Below, in pieces: positions 36,417 through 47,172 of a stretch of DNA of 64,000 nt. Source of the DNA: Rosellinia necatrix (lineage: Eukaryota; Ascomycota; Sordariomycetes; Xylariales; Xylariaceae); assembly GCA_021209875.1 (NCBI GenBank), contig JAGYVD010000007.1, positions 124,001-188,000 on the forward strand, given 5' to 3'. Every line of letters begins with the position of its first letter. Position 1 is the first letter of the stretch. Made by a program: the position numbers and the translations under genes. Under the pieces are notes generated by a model. That model searched no databases, was not told where the DNA came from, and saw only the letters and a program-made list of their open reading frames with translations.

Positions 36417-38419
36417 CAGAGAGAGAGGGAGAAAGAGAGAGCTAACGAGACAGAGCTTAGTTCCATCCATCTGAACCCCCATCCAACCTTTTCCATGAGC
36501 CTCACTTATCTCGCATTTGGGTCTTTTCGAGGCAGAATGACGTCTACTACCTACCATGCTACTTACCATGCTATTACTATGCTACTGTTATGCTACTGCT
36601 TTGTTACTACTATACTACGTACCTACCATTGTCATGGAAACTTTCGGCTATCATGCCTCTGAGCATCATCGATGCTGCAGTAGACGATAAGCAACCGGCA
36701 GATAAGCGGTCAAGAACAAGACATTGTTCGAGTGGAAAAAAAAAAAAGAGAAAAAACAAACATGTATAATTGGAGACCAGGTCATCACGCATGCGGCTGT
36801 CGCTACAATACGAAAGCACGGTACTGCACAATAACTACTACCTGCCCGGGTATGCAACTAACTACCTATCTACTAATGTAGGTACTGACATACACACCTA
36901 ACACACACGCACCGGAGCGCAGATAGTGGCTCGGTGGCTTGCATAAGGACGGGGGCCGATGAACTTAGCCCATCTGACGGCGGCGGGCTCCGTCGTTTGG
37001 AGGTTGACTGGTCTTACAGGGCCAAGACGGACCGGTAGCCAATCAGCCGCATCCAACATCCGATCACCGCTCGATCGGGTACAGCACCTCGCATACCATT
37101 CCTGACCTCGTCCACAAGCCGCGCCAAGCCTGTCTTGATTTTCAAATTTCTTTTGTTCTTTCCATTTTTCTATTCGGTTTTCCTCGTTGCTGTCGCCGTC
37201 CCTGTTGTCGCTATTGTTGGTCATCACCGGCTGCCCCTGCATGCTTTCCTTCTATACAGTGCAGTGTAAGCCGTCTCTTTTACACTGACACCATCCCCAA
37301 ATAAGAAAGTATTATTGCCCCTTCCGTGATATTTCCGAATACATAACTTCACTTACCAAACCCAAACGGTTCCTGATCAACCTGAGGGACCCTGGCAGGA
37401 ACCCTGGATATCAATCCTCGCCACGTCCGAGGACCCCTAGAACCACGGACTGATGTGTGTGTTTTGGGATGATCATTACACTGCTGATGAGACCCTTAAT
37501 ATTAGGGCGGCTAGTTTCAATAACCTCGGTGTTGTCAGCAGGCATGAGGAACCAAGTTAAGGTTTCACAGCCTTAGCGGTCGACCAGATGGGGAGACGCA
37601 AAGATACCGGTTCGAATCGATGGACATCTCGCTCGGTAGACCAGCTATCTATGTATGACGGGGATATCCACATCGGCTGCCGCGTTAGCCCTCGCCTTGC
37701 GTAACAAACCTTCAAAGATTACGGAAAATCTCTCCAGGGGCCCTCATTCGTAGCATTCCTGTCATGGATGGTGTGCTGCCTCTTGATTCCTGACATCATT
37801 TTCTGTATAAGGAATCGACGAGAAGAAAGAAAGAAAGAAAGAAACAAACAAACAAAGAAAGAAGTATACACAGACTACAGCATCACTAGCCGCTCCATGC
37901 AGGACGTGCAATACAAGTACAACTGCGCACATTGATACTCACATCTCTGCGAAATTATGCTATAATGGCACAGTACCAGACCGGGTAGACTACCTACAGA
38001 TGCTTCCAGGTTCTATCAGTCGAGGTAAGATCTACATAGAGTGGGCGGTAATATCCACACGTCTATCCACATCCTCATCCACTTTTGCGCGCTCCTCCTC
38101 AAGCATCAAGGTTGACTGTAGACCAGTTTGACCTCAAAACCACCGGCAATACACACGTATGACCTTCCAAATGGCCACATCGGGCCTGTGCGTACCATAT
38201 GGCCGTGCAAAAATACGGGCAACAATGCGCGCTCTACACACGTACTCCGTTGGTTTGGTTATAAATATGGGCTTCCTTGGCTTCCTCCCCCAGCAAACAC
38301 CTCATCTTCCCATAATTTCTTCCCTCACCACCGCCCTCATCACCCACTTTGTCCCATCTTGTGTTTCCCATCGCGTGTCGAGTTCGTTCCTTACTACTCC
38401 ATAAACCATTTCCATCACC

Positions 38420-39872
38420 ATGCCTTCTTCCCTGGATCAGCCCCAGCAGGGCCCCTCTTTCCACCGTGGGAGCTTCACCGACGAGATCGAGAACGCACGG
38501 ACAGACCTGTCTCGAAAGCTGCTGCTCAGCGACGGGGAGGGAGAGTCTCCATCCGCCACAGACACGGCCCCGATCTCAAGTCCCGCTACGAGCGCCACGC
38601 CGTCGACCCCGGAACTGGAGGCGGCCGAGTCACCCGTAACGCCCTCCGAGGGTGAGGATGAGGCTCTCGTGGCGGACAGTTTTGCCTTCGCCTTTGATAT
38701 CGACGGTGTCCTTGTCCGAGGCGGCCGGCCTATCCCCGAAGCCATTGAGGCTATGAAGGTCCTCAATGGGGAGAACCAATACGGCATTAAGATGTGAATC
38801 ACGTTCCCGTGCTCTCTCATTCTCTACAAATCCCGCTAACAACTTGTACAGTCCATATATCTTCTTGACCAACGGAGGCGGTAAATCCGAGGCCGAGAGA
38901 TGCGGCGACCTGTCGCGCCAACTCGAGGTCGACATCTCGCCGGCGCAGTTCATCTGCGGGCACACGCCCATGTCGGAGATGGCGAGCAAATACAACACGG
39001 TGCTCGTGGTCGGCGGCGAGGGAGAGAAGTGCCGGACGGTGGCGCACAGCTACGGCTTCAAGGACGTGATCACGCCGGGAGACATCATCAAGACGGATAG
39101 CGCGACGACGCCGTTCCGCAAGCTGACGCCCCAGGAGCACCGCGACTCGCGGGAGCGGGACTTCAGCGGCGTGGTGATCGAGGCCATCTTCGTGTTCGCC
39201 GACTCGCGTGACTGGGCCGGCGACCTGCAGATCATCATCGACCTGGCCATGTCGCGCGGCGGGCGCCTCGGGACGTTGTCGGACACCTTCGACGAGGGCC
39301 CGCCGATCTATTTCTCGCACAACGACGTGGTGTGGTCGGCGGCGCACGAGAACGTGCGTCTCGGCATGGGCGCGCTGCGCGGCATCGTCGAGTACACGTT
39401 CCGCGAGGTGACCAAGGGGAAGACCCTGACGACACACGCCTTCGGCAAGCCGCAGATCGGCACCTTCGAGTTCGCCACGCGGCTGCTGAAGCGCTGGCGC
39501 AAGAACGAGCACGGCCTCAACGCCCCGCCCAACACCGTCTACTTCGTCGGCGACACTCCGGAAAGCGACATCCGGGGTACCAATCGGTTCAACGAGCGCG
39601 CCGAGAATGACTGGTATAGCATACTAGTCAAGACTGGTGTGTACCAGGAGGGCACGGAGCCGGCGTACAAGCCGCGCGTCACGGTTGATACCGTCCTCGA
39701 CGCCGTGAACCACGGCATCGAGCGGGAGATGCAACGTCGGAAGGACGTCCAAGCTGCGCGGAAGCCCAGACTGACGAATATGCCGATGTTGTCGCTCGAA
39801 GACGGCAAGGGCGTCAGCGAGTTTGCTGTCATCAGTCCAGCGGAGGAGCGTGAGCTAGATATTACTGTCTAA
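38420..39872 (+). CDS. HAD-superfamily hydrolase, CECR5/HDHD5 family
   Basis: Exons 38420-38793 and 38852-39872, total 1395 bases (464 aa). Haloacid-dehalogenase-fold phosphatase-like protein of the CECR5 (HDHD5) class; members are often mitochondrial, with no settled substrate. HAD motif I is FAFDIDGVLVRGG (Asp93, Asp95), and motif II is in PYIFLTNGGGKSEAERC just after the intron. The C-terminal Mg-binding motif is VYFVGDTPESDIRGTNRFNE. The first ~85 residues are Ser/Pro/Glu-rich and probably disordered, with no clear presequence, so a mitochondrial location is not supported here. Exon 2 is very GC-rich at third positions, which produces long spurious antisense frames. It ends about 1 kb before the convergent rhamnose dehydrogenase gene. 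Confidence 0.9.
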
Positions 39873-40890
39873 CTTGGAGTCGGACAGTATCCTTAACGAG
39901 ATCATGACCTAACTAATTCATCGTTCTTTTTTTTTTCTTTTTCTTCTTATGATACCACCCTGCATCAATCATCCTTCTGCTCAACCTACTTAACAACACC
40001 ACCACCCCATCTCGCTCGCTAGCGAACGAGACATGCAGCGAACAAGATTTGGTCACGTTCTCATCCACATATCCCCCATCTTGGGCCTGCCTAAGTCATT
40101 CACTTAGAATTTAGGGGTAACGGTGGTAAGATTGGAGTTATTTCGTCAAAATGACGATTATGGGTGCATCAGGTATGCCGGGTCGGCATTAGCTAGGCAA
40201 TTTTGGCCTCTATAAACAATACAGCAAGATTTTGACACTTCCCCGATGAGTCCTGCCTTTAATCGTTAATGTTCATCATCGCGTGTTCTTCCCATTGTCG
40301 TATACATGTAGCCGTTTCGTGAACACCAGTGTATGTAACCACCTAGTAGATTTACTCCGATTGGTGGCGAATCTGGTTAACCCATGCCACCACCACACAC
40401 CACATGTGTGCAGTAACATGAATCGCAACATCTCCGCGCATCTCAGCCACGTATAAGCAGATATAGCCTTTTTTTTCTTTTCTTTCTTTCTTTCTCGGAA
40501 GGTAGGGAGATGCCATAAAAACCGGGGACGCGACGGAATACCACATCGCCCACGGGTATCATCACTACTACACGAAATCTCCAGCATGTGCACCAATTCG
40601 CGGCCCACGTCCCTCCGAAGGTTCGAACCAGACGTCTTAAACCCGACTGCTAATTTCGGGAAGAATGGTCCATCCATACCGGCACCAGCTCATTCTTCAC
40701 CACCACCCACAGAGCCACGAATAAGCTAGAGAGTTCGCCACCGAGGGGAGGAGGAGGAGGAGGAGGAGGAGGAGGAGGAGGGGGGGGTATGTATAACCCA
40801 TCGACAGGCAAAAGCAAACAAGCCCAACAAGCCAGCAGCGTAATCTTCCACACCCCCCCCCCTCCCCTCTCCTCTCCCCTTCCTTAATAT
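39873..40890. other. Convergent intergenic region
   Basis: 3' flanks of the HAD hydrolase and rhamnose dehydrogenase genes. Contains T-rich and CTTT tracts (39925-39948, about 40470-40496), a GAG trinucleotide repeat (40745-40788) and a C-rich run (40852-40868). No gene seen. Confidence 0.55.
40745..40788. repeat. (GGA)n microsatellite
   Basis: About a dozen GGA/GAG units followed by a G run. Confidence 0.92.
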
Positions 40891-41691
40891 CTACTGCAAA
40901 TTCACAAACAACCCTCCATCAACCAGCAGCTGGGCCCCCGTGACATAGCCGCTCAGCTCGTCGCAGGCGAGGAAGACGGCGGGGCCGGCCAGGTCCGCCG
41001 GGACGCCGGTGCGGCCGAGCGGGATGCGGCCCTCCATGTACCTGCGCTTGTCGTCGTCGGCGAGGTCCTCCTCGTTGAGCTGGGTGCGCACGGTGCCCGG
41101 CAGCAGGGCGTTGCACCGGATGCCGTGGGGCCCCAGGGCGACGGCGCAGCTCTGCATGAGGCTGAGCACGCCGGCCTTGGTCGGGGTGTAGTGCGCCTGG
41201 CGGCCGCCGCCGACGAGGGCCGAGATGCTGCTCACGCCGATGATCGAGCCCCCCGGCGGGTCCTGCGCCCGCGCCATGTGCCGGGCGGCCGCCTGGACGA
41301 CGTAGAAGGCGCCCTCGAGGTTCGTGCGCGCCGTGGCGCGGAACAGGTCCGGCTCGAGCGCCAGGAACTCGGCGAACCGGCACACGCCGGCGTTGCTGAC
41401 GCAGATGTCCAGCCGGCCGTCGCCGGACCGCGCCGCCGCCTCCGCCACGAGCGCCGCCCCCGTCGCCGCGTCGCCCACGTCCCCCGGGAGGTGCGAGAGC
41501 GCGCCCGGCCGTATGGCCTCGGCCTCCGCCAGGAGGGAGGTCAGGTGCGCCGCGTCCCGGGCGAGTCCCAGGTGGTTCACGACCACGTTGGCCCCCTGCC
41601 GCACGTACTCGAGCGCGATCGCGCGCCCGATCCCCGTCGTCCCGCCCGTTATGATGGCCGTTTTGCCCTGGAGGAGGTTCGTGGGCGGCAT
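40891..41691 (-). CDS. LRA1: L-rhamnose 1-dehydrogenase (short-chain dehydrogenase/reductase)
   Basis: Single exon, 266 aa. Classical SDR that in yeasts and filamentous fungi oxidises L-rhamnose to L-rhamnono-1,4-lactone with NAD(P)+, the first step of the phosphorylation-free rhamnose route in the cytosol. The cofactor motif TGGTTGIG is at residues 15-22 and SNAG at 99-102; the catalytic set is Ser154/155, Tyr168 and Lys172 (YTPTK). Segments that fit the known fungal rhamnose dehydrogenase are VVVNHLG, NAGVCRFAEFL, SIIGVSSISALVGG, HYTPTKAG, LPGTVRTQLNEEDL, YMEGRIPLGR and the ending QLLVDGGLFVNLQ. It is divergent from a rhamnonate dehydratase gene, which strongly supports the assignment. GC content of the coding region is far higher than that of its surroundings. 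A TATAAAA lies about 100 bases upstream on the minus strand. Confidence 0.88.
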   Translation of the reverse strand: MPPTNLLQGKTAIITGGTTGIGRAIALEYVRQGANVVVNHLGLARDAAHLTSLLAEAEAIRPGALSHLPGDVGDAATGAALVAEAAARSGDGRLDICVSNAGVCRFAEFLALEPDLFRATARTNLEGAFYVVQAAARHMARAQDPPGGSIIGVSSISALVGGGRQAHYTPTKAGVLSLMQSCAVALGPHGIRCNALLPGTVRTQLNEEDLADDDKRRYMEGRIPLGRTGVPADLAGPAVFLACDELSGYVTGAQLLVDGGLFVNLQ

Positions 41692-43566
41692 CGCGGGGAA
41701 GGATGGATTTATTCTGGTGTGAATTTAGGTTTATGTGTGTATGTGTGTGTGTGTGTGTGTGTGAGTGTGAGTGTGTGTGTGTCGGTTTTATAAGTGCTAA
41801 TGTTTGATGCGAAAGTCGATATAGGAATACTTTTTCTTCCTTCTTCTTCTTCTTCTTTTCTCCTTCCAACGAAATTGGTTTTATAGTTCCTTTCTTCCTA
41901 CCAGTCCCCTCGTTTGATACGTCTTAGATATACCACCCTCGCGATCCCGCGGGGGAGTGAATGATGAATACTCTCCGGCTGTTTTGATTTTGTAGATGGT
42001 AAAAAAAAAAGTAGGGAGGAAGGAGGGGTCTATTGATGCGGCGCTCTTGGCTTGGCGAATTCAAGGTTCTCGCGCAGACAGTAGGTAGGTAGGTTATTAC
42101 AAGATATGCTATACACAACAATACCACCCGTCTAACTATGTGGGTGTGAGTAACACATGATATGGTATAATGGCATACGATATCATATGGTAGATAGTTG
42201 GTGGTTTGGCAGGCAAAGATAGATATTGATGTGCACATATGACTTAGGCCTTAGACCCGTGAATTGTCTGTGGTATTGCCCGGCCGAGCATACCAAATGG
42301 CATACCTCAAAAGCCCAGTTCTATAGTTATCGCAAGTTCACCTACCCCTCCATCTGTCCTCTCCGTTACCAGAATTAGCATCAGAGGTAGTACATAGACT
42401 AGTAGTACACATAGTACCTAATACCTGATCTGATGACCGAAGGTGGATAGGTGGATGATAGATGGGTGGGCTATTATAGCCACACGTCATTTGCACAAGA
42501 GCTTGGCCACCCCACGTCCGGGCCTTCGGTGTAGTTGAGACCGACCCAATACCCAAGATCTCAGCACGAGCTTTTGACAAGCTAAGTCAGGTCCTTAGTC
42601 AGCGCGGCAGAGTCTTTTGCCCAGACTCTGCCTTGAGTACATAGCTATTTCCCCACACCCTCAATTGCCCACACCCTCAGTTGTTTCTTCCCTCGGTACC
42701 GTAGTCTGCTACCATGTTTCAGCATGGGATCACCGAGTTTCTCCCTACCAATGATAACGCCACTGAATGAACACATTGCACCTCGCCACTTAGTACCAAG
42801 TATAAGCATTTGCGGGGTTGAAATAGGTACTACCTATATCTAGGTACTATCGAGGTACCAGGACCTCATCCAAACTACCCAAATAATGAGCTGAGATAAA
42901 AGATAATTAGTTGTCGGTAGCACTGTGACATGAGTGAACCAGATCCTCGTGTTCACAAATAATAAATACTTACTTGACAAGCTACCTGAGTCGACCCGAG
43001 TTCCGACGGAGCTTTCAGTCTTGGTGGGGGGATTGGACGGGTCGAGACATCCCCATACCCAACACAGTAAGTGCCTAGGTTAGGTAAGTACGGGTATGAA
43101 AGAGGGACATCGCGGAGCTAATGTATTCAAGTCGGTAGATCTGGCGCCGACCAGTGGCCACAGGCCGGTTTTGGGTCCCGCTACGAACCTTCTCGGCGCA
43201 CTCCTATCGAGAAGGGGTCCGAAAAGACGCGTGATCGGAGCCCATCAAAACTAGCCTCCTCTCTTTCCCCGCCCTTCCATTGCTCCGTTGTCCCATCCCT
43301 AGACCTCCCGAGGCTCCAAGTGTTTACCCTCTCTTCCTCCCCCTCCCCTCCCCCCCCCCTCCATCATCTCCAACCCTCGAAGCTCGATTCTAGTGCCCGT
43401 GCGGAGAGAAAGGAAGCTAGAGAGCGCGCGCGCGTGTGCATGTATACGTGTTGTATTTGTGTGTGCGTAGGCGACTCTAATACTCGATCGAACAAGGAGG
43501 TGCGCCCAGGAATCTGATACACGCCATCGATTTCTCTCGTACCTTTCGAAAACCGTAGAAGTAGCA
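41692..43566. promoter_or_regulatory. Divergent promoter between rhamnose dehydrogenase and rhamnonate dehydratase genes
   Basis: 1.9 kb with no ORF of interest. On the dehydrogenase side there is a GT microsatellite (41735-41780), TTTTATA at 41786-41792 (TATAAAA on the minus strand) and a CTT tract (about 41832-41860). Centrally there is a perfect inverted repeat (42606-42632), a 16-base direct repeat CCCACACCCTCA(A/G)TTG (about 42653-42684) and CCCCAC/GTGGGG cores of the CreA/Mig1 type. TAGGTACTA-type motifs occur at 42828-42862. Joint control of both genes from this region is inference. Confidence 0.55.
42606..42632. promoter_or_regulatory. Perfect inverted repeat, 9-bp arms, 9-base spacer
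   Basis: GGCAGAGTC at 42606-42614 and its exact reverse complement GACTCTGCC at 42624-42632. It lies roughly midway between the two divergent rhamnose genes. It could be a dimer-binding operator or a chance hairpin. Confidence 0.5.
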
Positions 43567-45267
43567 ATGGCTTCTATCAGACAGTTTCCTACCATCAAGG
43601 CCGTTCGGTCTTTCATCATAGACGGCGTAGGATCAGGTGCGTAACCTTCTCCCCAACCGCGCCTTTATAGAGGTCATAATATGGAGTAACGCTGACTAAT
43701 GACCAGGCGGCGACTATCACAATGTCAAGGGCGGACACTGGTAAGTTGGCCAGCAGCAGATGATGGTAGAGGCAGTTGACTTACATCCCGTGTTTATCGC
43801 AGGCTAGTTGATACGGACATCTCAACGCCTTGTTCCATCTGGGATCAATATAAGAAATCGCGAACAAGTTGGGGTATTAACGTTCTAGGTTCCTTTCTCG
43901 TGGAAATAGAGGCGTCTGATGGTACTGTGGGAATCGCGACGGGCTTTGGTGGTGAGAAATGCATCCTTTGTCATCCCCTCCCTCCCGTTTCCTTCCTTAT
44001 GTGTAAACTTTCCCCCGAGTCCGTTCTCCTAAATAGCATCGGCCCTGTCAAGAAGAGAAGTCAAAGACGACTAAATTATGGTTTTCCTACAGGCCCTCCC
44101 GCCTGTTGGCTCGTCCATAAGCATTTTGAGCGATTCTTGATTGGCGCGGATCCCCGCAACACGAATCTCTTGTTCGAGCAGATGTATCGTGCCTCCATGT
44201 TCTACGGTCGCAAGGGTCTGCCCACTGCCATCATTTCCGTCATCGACCTAGCCATCTGGGACCTTCTCGGTAAGCTAAGAGGCGAACCTGTGTACAAGCT
44301 CATTGGCGGTGCGGCGAGGGAGCGCTTGGACTTCTACTGTACGGGTCCGGAGCCCGCAGCAGCTAAGGCCATGGGATTCTGGGGCGCCAAAGTGCCTCTT
44401 CCGTATTGCCCGGCCGACGGCCACATTGGATTGAAGAAGAATGTAGAGTTCTTGCGCAAGCATCGTGAGAGTGTGGGCCCAGACTTCCCGCTCATGGTTG
44501 ACTGCTACATGAGTCTGAATGTGTCGTATATCATCGAGCTTGCCAAGAAGTGTGCCGACTTGGACATCAACTGGTGGGAGGAGTGTCTGAGTCCGGATGA
44601 CACCGACGGGTTCGAGCAAATTAAGCGTGCGCACCCGACCCTCAAGTTCACGACGGGCGAACACGAGTACTCGCGGTATGGGTTCCGCAAGCTGATTGAG
44701 AGCCGCAATCTCGACATTATTCAGCCCGACGTCATGTGGCTTGGTGGCTTGACAGAGCTCCTCAAAGTGTCGGCCATGGCGGCGGCGTACGACATTCCGG
44801 TGGTACCCCACGCAAGCGGCTCCTACAGCTATCACTTCGTCATCTCACAGCCCAACACGCCCTTCCAGGAGTACCTGGCTAACTCGGCCGACGGAAAGAG
44901 TGTGCTACCCGTGTTTGGGGACCTCTTCTTGGACGAACCGATCCCCACCAAGGGCTTCCTCACCACGGCAGATCTCGACAAGCCAGGGTTTGGCCTTACT
45001 ATCAACCCCGCGGCCAAGGCGAAGCTTATCCCCTCCGACTATCTGCTAAACCCGGCGCCAGTGAATGGACTCAAAGTCGAGGTCGCACCCGAAGTGCTCG
45101 CTGCCAACGGCGTAAAGGATGCGAAACCAGCCGAAGCAGCATCGAAAGCCGCACCCGAGCCCACACTAGAAGCACCATCCACGGTCGTCGAGGAAGCGAA
45201 GCCAAATGGGGGAGCCAGCCACGTCGATAGCGTCACCAATGGCGCAACGGCCATAGAAACTGCGTAA
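43567..45267 (+). CDS. LRA3: L-rhamnonate dehydratase (enolase superfamily)
   Basis: Exons 43567-43636, 43707-43740, 43803-43951 and 44093-45267, total 1428 bases (475 aa). Mandelate racemase/enolase-fold enzyme that removes water from L-rhamnonate to give 2-keto-3-deoxy-L-rhamnonate. The N-terminal capping domain has DYHNVKGGHW and FLVEIEASDGTVGIATGFGG, a family-like opening. Mg ligands are Asp221 (LMVDCYMS), Glu247/248 (WWEECLSPDD) and Glu274 (TTGEHEYSR); the Asp297/His324 acid-base dyad is in QPDVMWLGG and VVPHASGSYSYH. Intron 3 (43952-44092, 141 bases) is a multiple of three without a stop, so an unspliced reading also stays open; I spliced it because GFGGPPACWLVHKH restores the family sequence. 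The last ~60 residues are Ala/Pro/Glu-rich and extend past the barrel. Confidence 0.92.
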
Positions 45268-47172
45268 GTTCATGAGTATTACCAAGAGAACATTGTTCAC
45301 CTGATCAATGATTCCCGTGATCGAAAAGGCCCCCATCGTATCGGATGCCCCCGCGGCAGCGAGGAAATAGTGCGCATGTACCTACGATACCACCGTGACG
45401 AGGCAAGATGTGGATGCCAACGGTGATTGAAGGAGGGCATGTTCACGGGTCATAGGCGGAGGAGAGGGGGAGAGAACATGCGTGACAGACAGACAGGCAG
45501 GCAGACAGGCAGACAGACAGACAGGGCAAGAACCGCAATGCGAGACGTATGCACCTGCTTTGTAGCCACTTACCTGACCTTTGCGATACGCACGGACGGG
45601 CCGCTTGGAATTTCTCGAAACCTTGACAGTTCTGACGGTATATCACCAAATAATAAGACAAGCACAGAACTACTAAAGAGGTTGGAGAGGTCGGTGAACA
45701 CAATCCTCTTGTCTACTTCGATTTTATTAATAGCGTGACACATGCAACGCACACCCAGAAGCGGGTATCAACTCCCGTTTTCTCATTTTGGTCTCTCACC
45801 CAAGCTAGCTAGGTACACCGAGTATACTTGAAGATGCTATAAGCCTATAACTGCGTTCTCTTAATGTCTCCGTGCCCGGCCACGGCAATCTAAACTTTAT
45901 CTTGATGCAACCTTGTGTCTATCGTAGCAGGGCAATGTCTCGGCCGTTATCATGAGGCTATCGGTGGCAGTTGATGATGCCAGATTGGAGGGATGGGAAG
46001 GTGTGTCCTGATAGGTACGGTAGGACGACAGGGAAAATGGTGCACGACCAACCCCTGCTTCTTTCCCCGACCAGATTGATTTGCCAACCCCATTTTTGAC
46101 CCCAATCATCCTCCGGTAGGGGCTTTCGTGTTCGGGGCCAAGGAGCAGAGAGGGGATCGGTCAGTCTCCCCCGCATTCCATTCATTGGTGAATTCAGACC
46201 AACGGCAAGGGACAAGGTGCGACATATACGCTCCCTAGTTACCGTGCAATGCGACCTCGGAAGCGTCCACAGGGCATCTAGATCGGGGGCTAACAGGCCC
46301 GGCGTAACTAGATAATATCTAAACTCCATCGGACGGAGATGTAGACGCAAGCGGTGGTGATGATGAGCGACAATGGGAACATTGGAAGCTGAGGCATGAT
46401 AAATTAATACTCAAGCGGCCCCCGCCTGTTGGCCTCCTTCGGCGCTCCTGCTGGCCTGGTAGGCATCCTTTCCCCCCCCCAGCTCTTACATGCATACTTG
46501 CATACCTACTTCCCATGCAGGTAGGTATGTACCTCTTTGTCAAGACATCTCGAATTGAAGTCACCTGGGGAAAGTGAGGGCTCCACTCAGATGCCCAAAC
46601 GCCCAAACACCCCGGCCTGGTCTTTCGCTCGGACCAATAAGCGAGTCATCCACCCTGCTGTCGCTGGATGGAGAAGGGGCTCCACCGGGGTATACACCCC
46701 CCCTTTCCCTCTTTCCCTCCATAGAGCTGGGAGCAGACTTGGGAGCAGCCACCCCCCCGCCAAACCAGCCGACCTGCCGGACCCCAGATGGGACTCTCAT
46801 GGGGCAGCTCGAGCCAACCCCAGAAAAACGATGAATTCCCTCCTGCTTGTCCACCCGCCCGCTGCCTCTTGGGTGCGCTGCGCGCGTTGCCTCCCCCCCC
46901 CTTCCACCTAACATTAGCCCGAGACTCTGCACCCGGCTCGCTCGCCATGTAGCCGAGCGTCCGCCCGACAACCAAGCCATTCCGACGCCCCTTCCAGAAT
47001 ACCGGGACAAAGCACAGCGACCGCGATACCCGTCGAGGCTGTGTGTGTCGTGTGTCGTGTGCGTGTGCGTGTGCGAGTGCGAGGGCGAGTGTGTGAGTGA
47101 GTGAGTGAGTGAGCGTGAGCGTGAGCGTGAGCGCCTGAGTGTGCGTCGTCCACACCGGCGGCCGGGCCAATC
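45268..47172. other. Spacer between rhamnonate dehydratase and regulator
   Basis: 1.9 kb without a credible gene. Contains a CAGA/CAGG tetranucleotide tract (about 45487-45524), a palindromic TACTTGCATACCTACTTCCCATGCAGGTAGGTA-type stretch near 46495-46530, C-runs and a GTGC/GAGC repeat (47041-47140). The latter part is probably promoter and leader of the transcription factor gene. Confidence 0.5.
47041..47140. repeat. GTGTGC / GTGA / GCGTGA repeat block
   Basis: Consecutive short tandem tracts (GTGTGTC, GTGCGT, GAGTGA, GCGTGA) just upstream of the transcription factor start. Confidence 0.85.

Larger units (their letters stand above)
32248..38419. other. 6.2-kb gene-poor region
   Basis: No ORF on either strand resembles a known family. 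Simple repeats include CT (about 32582-32625 and 33004-33024), TG (36383-36406), GAAA (about 37821-37862) and poly-A/T runs. TACCTA/TAGGTA clusters lie at 33451-33475, 34706-34802 and 35670-35715. The last 300 bases are probably promoter of the HAD hydrolase gene. Confidence 0.5.

Noticed and set aside
36898..37242. 114-codon minus-strand ORF
   Set aside because: Starts with ATG and is of fair length, but has no domain, no neighbouring exon and no family resemblance; chance ORF is likelier.
37561..37640. tRNA-like GGTTCGAATC T-loop
   Set aside because: The flanking bases do not pair as a T-stem, and no acceptor or anticodon arm can be folded around it.
38817..39512. 231-codon antisense ORF in the HAD hydrolase gene
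   Set aside because: GC-driven shadow frame, His/Arg-rich, no homology; the plus-strand frame carries the HAD motifs.
40919..41869. 316-codon alternative minus-strand frame and 222-codon plus-strand frame over the rhamnose dehydrogenase gene
   Set aside because: They are shadows caused by very GC-rich codons, Gly/Arg/Pro-rich with no domains; the SDR frame has all motifs.
45263..45372. Extra 3' exon of rhamnonate dehydratase (APIVSDAPAAARK then stop)
   Set aside because: A GTAAGT lies at the stop codon, but joining to the AG at 45329 does not give that frame; the simple TAA end at 45267 is preferred.
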